A stretch of DNA of 64,000 bases from Legionella jamestowniensis (GTDB taxonomy: Bacteria; Pseudomonadota; Gammaproteobacteria; Legionellales; Legionellaceae), in assembly GCF_001467745.1 (NCBI RefSeq), contig NZ_LNYG01000013.1, positions 227,751 to 291,750 on the forward strand. The letters are read 5' to 3'. The position numbers were made by a program, and so were the translations under genes. Below, piece after piece: positions 39,550 through 49,300 of this stretch; the first letter of the stretch is position 1; each line of letters starts with the position of its first letter. The notes under the pieces are model-generated. The model ran no database searches. It was not told the origin of the DNA and saw only the letters and a list, made by a program, of their open reading frames with translations.

Positions 39550-40509
39550 TTACAATTTTGGTGCGGTATAACCCTCTTCAAATTGGGTAGAAAAATAATA
39601 CAGTAAGGCGGCCACGTAGATCCCTGCGACAGCTACTCCACCAAGTAAAGCACGGCGGTTTGAAAAGAAAGATTGAAGCGAAACTTGTTTGTTTGATTGC
39701 TCACTCCCTGCTTTTGTAGAAAAAGAAGCCACCTCATGCCATGTATGTTTTGAGGTAAATAAGCACGAATCAGGTGTTAATCCTTGGTAGCGTTTAAGCA
39801 AAGTAGTAAGTTGACCTTTATGTTCAGCTGAACGCGCCCATGCCTCTTCCTTTGTTAAGGAAGAGAACCGTGCTTTCAATGGAAGGCCTTCTAATACCTC
39901 TTCACATTGTTGGTGAAGCTCGTCAATTTCGTTGGCTAATTCATGATACCTGGTAAGGGCATTTCTTCTTAAAATAACTTGTGCATGTTCAGGTACTTTT
40001 GGATCAAACACCATACTAGGATTTTCTCTTACACTCTTGGCCAGTGTTAATATAAAACAGGCAATTTTGGCACTATCGTACTGGCACTGTTTTTGTATCT
40101 CTGTAACAGGTTGCGATGCTACTGAAAGATCAATATCCGCATGCTCCGCAATTTCAGCTAAGGCATGTAGTTGCTTTGAAGTACGCTCATCTACTGTTGC
40201 ATGTATGTTGTTATCATCCAAAAGTCTACCTGCATAAGCACGCAGTTGTTCTTGTTCAAGATAAAATTTTACTTGATCGAAAATAGTATAAAAAACCGTA
40301 TAATCAATGCGATCTGCATCCACATTTGACTGAATTTCATCCAGCAACAGGTTAGCAAAGAATAAAAGCTCCTTTACTTCATCATACACAAGCGCCGCAT
40401 TTAACCGGGCATCAGGACCAACCCCTCTTGAGGCAAGACTGACATATTTTTTAATTTGAACATCAATGAGCTCGGCTAAAAGCTCAAAAAGCATTTTATT
40501 TTTATTCAT
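39550..40509 (-). CDS. Hypothetical helical protein with C-terminal membrane anchor
   Basis: I do not recognise this 319-residue protein. It is nearly all helical and charged (residues 1-270), then a basic FFSNRRALL and a single hydrophobic helix (GGVAVAGIYVAALLYYF, about 290-308) with a short tail. This tail-anchored form resembles the C-termini of the OTU-like and pseudo-Rab proteins in the window. It may be a host-membrane-targeted effector, but no domain supports it. No ribosome site is obvious before the ATG. Confidence 0.55.
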   Translation of the reverse strand: MNKNKMLFELLAELIDVQIKKYVSLASRGVGPDARLNAALVYDEVKELLFFANLLLDEIQSNVDADRIDYTVFYTIFDQVKFYLEQEQLRAYAGRLLDDNNIHATVDERTSKQLHALAEIAEHADIDLSVASQPVTEIQKQCQYDSAKIACFILTLAKSVRENPSMVFDPKVPEHAQVILRRNALTRYHELANEIDELHQQCEEVLEGLPLKARFSSLTKEEAWARSAEHKGQLTTLLKRYQGLTPDSCLFTSKHTWHEVASFSTKAGSEQSNKQVSLQSFFSNRRALLGGVAVAGIYVAALLYYFSTQFEEGYTAPKL

Positions 40510-40550
40510 AATTCTGACTTATTAAAACTCAAACTTAAATGGAGAATATC

Positions 40551-40991
40551 TTATTCCCCTCTTTCAAATACAACCAAAACCTCAGCACTCATACCAGCAC
40601 CTACAGACAAGGTTCCTTGTGCCTTACCCTGAGTTGGTGAAAAATGACCTGCTAAATTTCCATAGTTAGTCATAATTGTCACGACACCATCAATACAGGA
40701 CCCCTTAAGTTCCTCATGGGCATGTTTTGGACACAACACACTACCAGAATCCTTATCTGCAGTCACTTCTATTCTAAAATAACCAGAACTATCGAGACTA
40801 CTTAATGAGCCACGGCCGTGATACTTGCATTCCCCTATTAACCAGTTAGTTGCTTTTCCGTGGCCATGCCATCTCCCTGGGATATCCTCACAAACCGTAG
40901 GAGAGGCTGAACGCAAAATAAAATTAGCGTATATCTGAGAAGTAAACGAGAGCGCTGCCAGCATAAATCCTATTAATAAATATGGTTTCAT
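40551..40991 (-). CDS. Hypothetical secreted protein
   Basis: The 146-residue product has a signal peptide (ending SQIYA-NF). Its mature part is a small beta-rich domain with CEDIPGRWHGHGKATNWLIG, ECKYHGRG and VVTIMTNYGNLAGHF. Four cysteines may pair. AAGGATAAGA precedes the ATG. It is probably periplasmic or exported. No family is recognised. It lies 41 bp upstream of the 39550 gene on the same strand, so the two may be co-transcribed. Confidence 0.6.
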   Translation of the reverse strand: MKPYLLIGFMLAALSFTSQIYANFILRSASPTVCEDIPGRWHGHGKATNWLIGECKYHGRGSLSSLDSSGYFRIEVTADKDSGSVLCPKHAHEELKGSCIDGVVTIMTNYGNLAGHFSPTQGKAQGTLSVGAGMSAEVLVVFERGE

Positions 40992-41084
40992 TCTTATCCT
41001 TAATCTCTTCGTTAATAAATAAGGCTTCCTAAAGTCTTATAAAAATGGTGGTTTGATTATTACGTTATAATTTTATGATTGCAA

Positions 41085-42029
41085 TTAAATATGATTACGT
41101 AACATTAGCTCTTCAGGATAAGGCGCCAAATAACTTTGGTTCTCTAAATAGGGTTTTGGATAGTGTTTTAAATGATGATTTAGCAGGGTAATTGGAACAA
41201 TTAAGGGAAGTAGTCCTTGACGGTAATTATCAATCGCTTTTAATAATTCCTCTTTGTCAATACCGCTTAAATTTTTTTTAAAATAACCAAAGCAATGTTG
41301 TAAAACATTCGCATGCTTTTTGGGCGTTGCTATATAAGAAAGTGCTTGCATTAAACGCTGAATATAACGTGCAGCAATCGGTTCAATTGTTTCTTTTTTG
41401 AGTTGGCTAATTTCTTGTCCAAGCAGGCGATAGGTTGTCGGATGGTGCGCAAGAAGCGTTAACTTGTGGCGCGTATGAAAAGTAATCATCGTATGAACGT
41501 TCAAACCATTGGCCACCATATTCTGCCAATCCTTATAAATAAACAAACGCTCAATAAAATTTTCACGTAAGCGAGGATCACTTAGCCTACCTTCCTCTTC
41601 AATGGGTAAATTAGGGTAGTGCTTTTCAAGAACCTTTGCATAAAGACCGGTGCCTGACAGCGGTTGTCCTTTCTCTTGATAAACCTTAACACGTCTCCAT
41701 CCGCAGGATGGGGATTTACTTTTTAAGATATAACCACTGATATTCTGCAGCAGCCCCATAGTATCGTTTGCATAATGTTGCATTCGAACAGTGTAGTCTT
41801 TGTCTGGATTTTTAATTTCTACCATACGAGGGTTTTCCGGATTACCCTCAAGATGTACTGCAGGTCTTGGAATACCCATACCGATAGCAATTTCAGGGCA
41901 TATGGGTAAAAATTCCACATATTTTCCCAATAAATCGCAAATATAATCATCTCGTTTATGGCCTCCGTCAAAACGAACTTTTTGCCCTAAAAGACAGGAG
42001 GATACCCCGATTTGAATCTTTTGAAACAT
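41085..42029 (-). CDS. DUF523 and DUF1722 domain protein
   Basis: The N-terminal half (about 1-155) is DUF523, recognised by IGVSSCLLGQKVRFDGGHKRD, CPEIAIGMGIPRPAVHL and KSKSPSCGW with conserved cysteines. The C-terminal half (about 185-305) is DUF1722 (YbgA-like), with HTRHKLTLLAHHPTTYRLLG and QGLLPLIVPITLLNHH. The fused form is found in many proteobacteria, often near photolyase genes, but its biochemical role is not established. The length of 314 residues is typical. No photolyase gene lies nearby. Confidence 0.9.
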   Translation of the reverse strand: MFQKIQIGVSSCLLGQKVRFDGGHKRDDYICDLLGKYVEFLPICPEIAIGMGIPRPAVHLEGNPENPRMVEIKNPDKDYTVRMQHYANDTMGLLQNISGYILKSKSPSCGWRRVKVYQEKGQPLSGTGLYAKVLEKHYPNLPIEEEGRLSDPRLRENFIERLFIYKDWQNMVANGLNVHTMITFHTRHKLTLLAHHPTTYRLLGQEISQLKKETIEPIAARYIQRLMQALSYIATPKKHANVLQHCFGYFKKNLSGIDKEELLKAIDNYRQGLLPLIVPITLLNHHLKHYPKPYLENQSYLAPYPEELMLRNHI

Positions 42030-42230
42030 AGAATTAGAACTCTTTATTAATACGCACAGCGTTTGTTAAACAAACTTTAGCATCAATCACGATTAAACAG
42101 AAATAGGAAGGCAAACTGATTTAGTCAGTTTTTTTACACCCAATACTCTTTTATACAAAAAAAGTTGACTCCACTTGCCAAGAGCACGAAGATTATCTCT
42201 CGAATAGCCTTTAGACTTAGGGAGAAACTC

Positions 42231-42710
42231 ATGGCAATTACAGAGCAGATAAAAACCAATTATAGTTTTATCTTAAAATGCATGGCTGCATTAGCGACAG
42301 GCGCACTATTAACTTTGGGAATTGTGGCCGCCTTTATGATGAAAACAACAGCTCTCGTAGCCCCTATCCTCTTTTCAGCCGTAGCAACCGGGGTTGCAGG
42401 AGGAATGGCTGTGGCAGCCGCGCCTATTTTACCCATTGTAGCCATGTTAGCCATCCTTGGCGGCATTTGCTTACTGCCATTTTGCTTTGGAAATTCCTGT
42501 ACAGCATCAAGACACGTCCACACCGCCTCCTGGGGTACCCCTTTTAGCTTTTACCCCCCAGCCTCTTCCCACGTTCATAGCGGGAGCATACTTACAGGAG
42601 GCCACGTCCACGGCCACTCGCAACCTCATTCAGGACCTTATCATAGTCATTCCCATTCCGGGAATCATCATGGGCATGATTTTGGTTCAACCCACCATGG
42701 CCATTTTTAG
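42231..42710 (+). CDS. Membrane protein with histidine-rich tail
   Basis: From the ATG at 42231 (GGAG eight bases upstream) this is a 159-residue protein. Two or three Ala/Gly-rich hydrophobic helices (about 14-42, 45-85) are followed by a soluble tail of about 65 residues with repeated His pairs (SHVHSG, GGHVHGHSQPHSG, YHSHSHSGNHHGHD, HHGHF). The layout suggests a membrane-bound metal-binding tail. A TTG at 42165 would extend it by 22 residues, without support. It is related in composition, not clearly in sequence, to the His-rich protein at 37892-38158. Confidence 0.65.
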   Translation: MAITEQIKTNYSFILKCMAALATGALLTLGIVAAFMMKTTALVAPILFSAVATGVAGGMAVAAAPILPIVAMLAILGGICLLPFCFGNSCTASRHVHTASWGTPFSFYPPASSHVHSGSILTGGHVHGHSQPHSGPYHSHSHSGNHHGHDFGSTHHGHF

Positions 42711-42715
42711 TTTCC

Positions 42716-42744
42716 GCAGGTTGGGTCGAAACGACCTAACCTAC
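42716..42744 (+). repeat. GGTTGGGTCG palindrome after the His-rich gene
   Basis: Arms GCAGGTTGGGTCG and CGACCTAACCTAC with an AAA loop form a 13-bp stem with two mismatches, 6 bp after the stop codon. It can act as a terminator and belongs with the GGGTC palindromes at 18.3, 21.1 and 37.8 kb. Confidence 0.55.
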
Positions 42745-43323
42745 TTCACGTAGACAGCGTCCGCGACTTGTTCATGGGATCCCAAAATCTTGCAGCATGA
42801 CTGGATTCCACAGATAAACTATGGATGTAAATCTGGATTTAACCAGTATGATCTTTGAGCAAAAAATGTTTTTTATTAAGTCATTTTGTTTGGTAAAAAT
42901 CACATAAATTTTATCCTGTTTAGAAGTATGCTAATTTTTTTAATTTCTTAATTTTCACATAAGCTAACTCTGTTATGATTTGCAGCATTATTTTGATTAA
43001 TGAGAAAAAAATGCATTATTCAAAGAGTTACCCTTACAAAAAAATAAAAAAAAGACATTTATTCTCCCTTATAAAGAAACAATTAGAAAAAACATGGCTC
43101 GACACTTGAATCTTAAAGTGGTAAGCCCTTTGTTCGCCCTTAACGCCGTTAACGAACAAATTTTGTCGCGCCCTAGGCGTCATAAGCGTTTACGTCATGA
43201 CCTGGTTCGACATGATTTTTTGTTTAACACAGAGTATTTAATTAACCCTCTTTTTTTATTATGCTGCTTGCACTTTTAGGGCGGCTTTAATAACAAGAAG
43301 TTTGTTTTGATGAGGAGTGTTCT
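42745..43323. other. Non-coding region upstream of the giant gene
   Basis: About 580 bp with no convincing gene. A 61-codon frame at 43094-43279 lacks a ribosome site. Near 43139 there is an imperfect palindrome around TTAACGCCGTTAA. The stretch 42900-43080 is very AT-rich and could hold the promoter of the following gene. GAGGAG at about 43311 is the ribosome site for the GTG start. Confidence 0.45.
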
Positions 43324-46300
43324 GTGCCAGCTAATTTTGAAAATAAGTACCTACAATCTTTATTCGACAACTTAACCGCTTCCTATGAAACAGAAACAAA
43401 CTACACCCCCATTGAGGTTACTCTTGAGCCCCAACACATTAAAGAAGAGGACATTGATATCCTTCTGCAATTTGTTCAAGAAAAGCGCAAACGTCTTTTC
43501 CTTTTTAAACTTCCCAATGATGAAATCAATAGCAATATCCTCATTCTAAGCGCACGCAGGGCATTTTTGGATCAAACTGCAACGGACTTACTAAATACAA
43601 CCACTGAACCTAAAATTAATACTTTAAAAGAGGCATTAAATAGTGCTTCATCGACAGTGCGTGCCAATATTCAAATTCAAAAAAGTATTCATCTTCCGAG
43701 ACATTCAGTTGTTGCTGTCCAAAGACCACAAAGCGAACATATTAAACAACTTGAGATTTCAAACCTTGTCTATGTCCCCATTGATTTACCAGAACTACCT
43801 AATCTTGTAAAACAATTATCAGCACTAGGTATCCAGGCATTACAAGAAACAGCAGCACAAAAAATTAAAGAATATTCTCATGCCTTCACGGATGGTATTA
43901 TCCCTAGGAATTTAGTGAAGGGCTTTTATATCGACAGTGAACAACATGCTCTATGCTACACTGACATGCCGCACAGGCTTCCCTCTGCCCTCGCACCAAC
44001 TCTTGAAATACCCACACAACTTAAGCTACCTAGCCTTGGTGAGGCATTAAAGGTATCACCCAATCTGTCTGACATTATTTTAAGGCATCTCTTGGACACC
44101 AGTGATCCTTTGGCGCAAAAAGAGGGCTTAATTCATGCGTCACCTACGAGTGCCAAAGAAATATCAGCCCTTCTTAATGCATGTAATCCCGCTGATGCCG
44201 AATTTATTGTGCCCATGCTTGCCAAATTATTCATCCTTGGCGGTGAAACTCACACTAGATTATTTATAAAACTTTTACGAAATTGCCTGAATAAAAACTT
44301 AAGTATTGCGTTTTTGAAAGATCCTGTTGCCCAGGATGCTTTTTTAAGCCCGCGCGGTATTAAAAATCTTCAGAAACTTCTAAAACTTCCAGCCGAACAA
44401 AAAGAATGGTGGAACACATTGGCTATTGCCCATCTTAAACATGAGAAACACCATTTTGATTTTAATAATTTTTTCGAAGCTTACACTCAAATTTTTCTAC
44501 CTCGTATTGCCGATAAGAATCTTACTCTTCCTAATCCCTGCCCTATTAATCACGAAGGTCATCTTTTAGTCACATTAAATCGCGTATTGGATGTTTTAGA
44601 GCACGCTCAAAATCCACAAGAGCAATGTTTAGCATTAGAAGATCTTGATTGGGGCCCTACCGGCGTTCATTATGCAATGATACAAGCTCCAACATCGGAG
44701 CGATTTCTACAAGTAGCAGCCTGCATGCATCTCGAAAAAGCTGAGGATGTAAAATTCAACCTTGAGACTATATATAACCATCTCAATGGCGATCCAGAAA
44801 AGTTGAACATGCTGCTGTTTCGTTATCTGGGACAGCATTGGAAAAGCAGGATTAGATTAACAGACATTGAAGCGCAATTTGTAGAGATCCAAAACCAGGC
44901 AACATGGAGTGCTGAGCAAAAGAATCAATTGTTGTTTATTTTAACCTGCACTTTTGCTAACGAAGAAAATCTTACCGCTGAGCACTGGCAGAAAATGCTA
45001 AAAAATAGCATCAATTTACTGCAACCGCTTAGCCATGAGGAGAGGGCTGATTTACTTCAGGGACTTTCACGTTGTTTCAAATTCAAGCCCATTCCCTCTT
45101 TTTTGCAAATACAAGGCCTTCTATTACGATTGCTTGAACTCAAAACGTCTTTTCCTGACAAGAATTTTAAAAATGAACTCATTGCCCCCTATATTTCTTG
45201 CCTAGAAAATGAAGGATTTGAATTAATCGATACCCTGCAAGAGCGCATGGAAAAGACAAATAGCTCTCCTGAAAACAATTTGTCGGTTGTAGCATCCTTT
45301 GCAGTACTTTTGCAAAATAATCGTCAGAATCTCACACTTGATGCTATTAAATTATTGGCAAGAATAGATGAGCCTGACTTATCCCAAAATGACATTGATG
45401 AGTTGATGTTAGCGATTAACAAACTCGAAATGAATAAAGGTAGCGTCTATTCTGATGTTTTGTTAAGTCTTTTAAGCAAAATTAATGTTTCAAAATCCCA
45501 GCCCTTACCCAAGCGTCAGCAAATTCAAGCATTGATCAATTCAATTATAGAGTCCATCTATCTCCCTGAAGAGTCTACGTTAGAAAAACAGGAAGAGTGG
45601 TTAAAAAACAGTATTATTGAAAGAAATTTATTACCCGGATGCGTTTTCGGTAATGGTGATATTTCTAAACTTGATGATCTGATAGTTGATGCACTAATTA
45701 CTGCAGTGAAAAAACGCAATGATGTTCTGCAAATAAAAAGCCTTAAAGCATCATTGCAAGAAAATCTTCAAAGTAAGCTAGTCCCTGATCAGTTAAAAGA
45801 GCAATTAAACCAGGAATTATTTCCGCTTTTTGACGCTTTAGCTGACCTTGTTGAGCTACTGCAGACCCCTAATCCATGCTTTGAAGAAATCCTCAATAAA
45901 TTTGGATATTTCGAAGAAAAAATGCCAAAGCTTCTTAACTCAACTTATAGTTTGCGAGGCTTGGGAGAAACCAAGGGTGAATATATTTTAAGCTTTATCC
46001 TTACCGGTCAGCGCCTCGCGACAGACAATCAAACAGGAAGGATATTTTCCGGCATTTTAACGCAACTGCATGGACTTATTAACCGCGAAATCCATGCATA
46101 TTTCAATGATGAGCGTAATAAAAACAAGGTTACTGATTTAGATGCGAACACCTGTCTTGAATGGCTAGCGAAATTCAATGACACTCACTCGCTTACCTTC
46201 TTATTCAAAGAAGAACTGGTACAGAAAAAAGTATTGCCAGCACTCAAAAAAACATTGCAACAATTAAATACACAGGATCCAGACTTTGAAAATAGTATTC

Positions 46301-49300
46301 TGGAAGCCGCGGGCAACCTTGCTGAAGATCAACCTGCCGACCAATCACTGCAAAATTATAAAACCACGATTGAAACGATTGTTAGTTATCTTAATTTTCT
46401 CATTGATGTTAAAGACAAAGCATCAGATCAGTTTTACACAATCTATAAACAGCTACAAACCCCCCCTCTCTCGCGTTTAAACTATCGGCAGAAGCAGGTG
46501 CTGGTTAATACGCTTCTTCGTGCCGACCCAGCATCTTTGAATTTATATCTAAAATTAACGACTCAAGCTTTTGAAGAGAACCCTTTAGCGGATACAGCGG
46601 CTATTGATCGTGCTTTAAATGGTTTGGAAGCTCTTTTTGAGTTAGCTGATCTGGAAGCAGAAACCCAGACTTTATTTTTTAAGATGAGCGTGGCTCACAA
46701 TTTAAAAAACCCCACACCGTTTCCTTTAGCTACCTTAAACGAGTTAAAAAAATCCCATATTGAGGAGGAAACAAAATCTTTAATTCTTAAACAAATTATT
46801 CAAATCTTAAGTCGAATGACCGTGAATGATTCTCAAGATTTAGTTCAAGACTTAGTTCACCGCACCCAATCTTTTCTATCAGAAAATCCTGTCCATGCTT
46901 CCCTATGTATTGCTTTGCTAAAACGTATCTCCCTCGACAATCTAAGCCGGGATTTAAGTACCTATGCCAATATTTTAACTCAACTGGCTTCAATGAATGA
47001 GGAAAATAGAGAAAAACTTATTGCAATTTTGACAGGTTTTGCAAACAGCAAAAAGGATGATACCGTTAATTTACCCATCTTACTCGACATTTCCAAAGGG
47101 TTAGGCAGGCGTTCTGCAATCGATTTAGATCAAGTCAAGCAACTCTTTGCAACGCCTCCGTACCCAATTGCCCATACACTGAATTCGGCACTACTAGCCC
47201 ACGGCTCAGAAAAACTTCAGGCTTATTGCTCAAGCTTTGATACTAATCCATTTGCAAAAACAGGAGAAACACGCCCCCTTTCAGAGCACTTTACAACCGA
47301 AAGAATTCAGGAAGCCTTATTAAGCCTGGAAGATTTACTCCATGAAGTTAAACTGCCCCCATTACTACAATTGAAACTGGCTAAGCAGCTTACTTATATA
47401 GAAACCTTAGGATACACTGATCCCTTAAAACCCTACGATTATAGTGAACTTAAAAAGTTAACCTCCAGTTCTCGTCAGCAATTAAAGGAGCGGGCAACCC
47501 TATTGCTCAATCAGCTGCGTTCACATCAAGTTCCTGAAGAACAACTTGACTTGATCCAAATGGAGCTTCTTGCACACCTGCGAGAAATTTATTTTCGTAC
47601 TACAGGCTTGTTCCCCAATACCACGCAAATGCTCATGTTGTTGCTCTCCCTACATACTCCTTATACAAATTTACTCATGCGCATTAATACAGGAGAAGGT
47701 AAAAGCTTAATTGCACCAATTCTTGCAGTTTTACAGTGGGCACAAGGAGGGACCGTTGATGTATGCACTGCAAACAGAACCTTATTAATCAGGGATTATG
47801 AAAACAGTTGCGAACCCTTCTTTAAATTTTTAGAGATTAAGTCATCCCTGATTCAATCAGATAGTCAGCCAAAGGATTATCAATTGAACGGCATCAACTG
47901 CTCTACGCTAGAAGACATGGCTCTTTTCCGTCTGGCAGCCAAGGAAGCGAAACAAGAGGCATTCATTCAAAATGAGCATGCTATTCATCTTGTTTTAGAT
48001 GAAAGCGATGATGCCTTACTTGATCAAATTACACTTTATAAGTTAGTTGCAGAAAACCCTTCATCTGAAGCAAAAGATATTCATGCTCAATGGATTTATC
48101 CACTTGCTTACCAATTTATTAATCTTCCAACATTTCGCAATACTGATTCTGCCAAAGGTAAAGTTTGGGATGAAGATGAAGATGTCGAACAGTTTCGTCT
48201 TTACATTAACAAAACGATTAACGAAAAATTTAATGGTGATGCTGATAAACAAAATTTTATGCTTGCAACCAGCAATACACAACTCAGACAATGGATCAAT
48301 GCCAGTTGCAAAGCCGCCAAACTTGTTGAGAATAAACACTTTATTGTTCGCCCCCTTAAAGAAAAAGATGAAACCGGTAATGAAGTAACAAAAAAAATGG
48401 TCTGTATTCCGCTGGTTCGCAGTACACCGAAAACCGGCTGTATTTTCACCGACGGTGTACAGCAAGCTTTACAAGCGCGACTGAAAACAGAAAATAATGC
48501 CCAGACACATTATTTTTTTATTGACGCTGATCCACAAGTTTTAGCAAGTCAATCTGCCCGTGGTTTGGTGCGCTTTTACCAAAATACGGGAGGGCGACTT
48601 GTTGGGATTTCAGGCACCCCTGGCGATTCAATCGAATTGCAGTATCTAGCCACACAACTCGGCACCCAAGCAATCAGTGTAGCACCCTATGCAGGTGATA
48701 ATCGCAAAAAACATCCCCCAGTTTTTACATTTTCACGTAATGAAACGATTAACGCTATTCATAAAGCAATCGATGCCGTTAAACGCCCTGTTAAAAAACC
48801 AAGATTGGAATTTGATTCCGATATTCCTATCCAAACTTTAGAAGAGCGCGAAGCTTTTATTCTACAAACTAAGGATGCTCTTGAAAAATGGAGTCAAACT
48901 CAAACTCAACCCATTCTCATTGTAAGTGAGGATTTTGATGATGCCCAAGCCATCGGAAAAAGTTTTGAAGCTTATAAAAAAGCAGGATTTAAAATTCAAA
49001 TTGTCACTGGTAAAGAAAGTCCGGAAGAGTTAGACCGCATCGTTAAACAGGCTGGTAAAGCGAATACGATTACCATTGGGACAGCGATGCTTGCAAGAGG
49101 CATTGATATTAATCCTGGTACCCACCCTGAGGGTCTATTTGTTATTCAGCCTTATACTGACAGCGAGAGAATGACCATACAAATTGCAGGTCGCGCGGCT
49201 CGAAACGGGAAACCTGGACAGTGGCTTCCGATTTATCAAGTCCCAGCACCTACCAGCTGGTTTACTCGATTCATGTATTTTCTTTTCCCTCGCTATCGTC

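Noticed and set aside
43094-43279. 61-codon open frame before the giant gene
   Set aside because: There is no ribosome site and the composition is unlike neighbouring genes. It is probably a chance frame in non-coding sequence.
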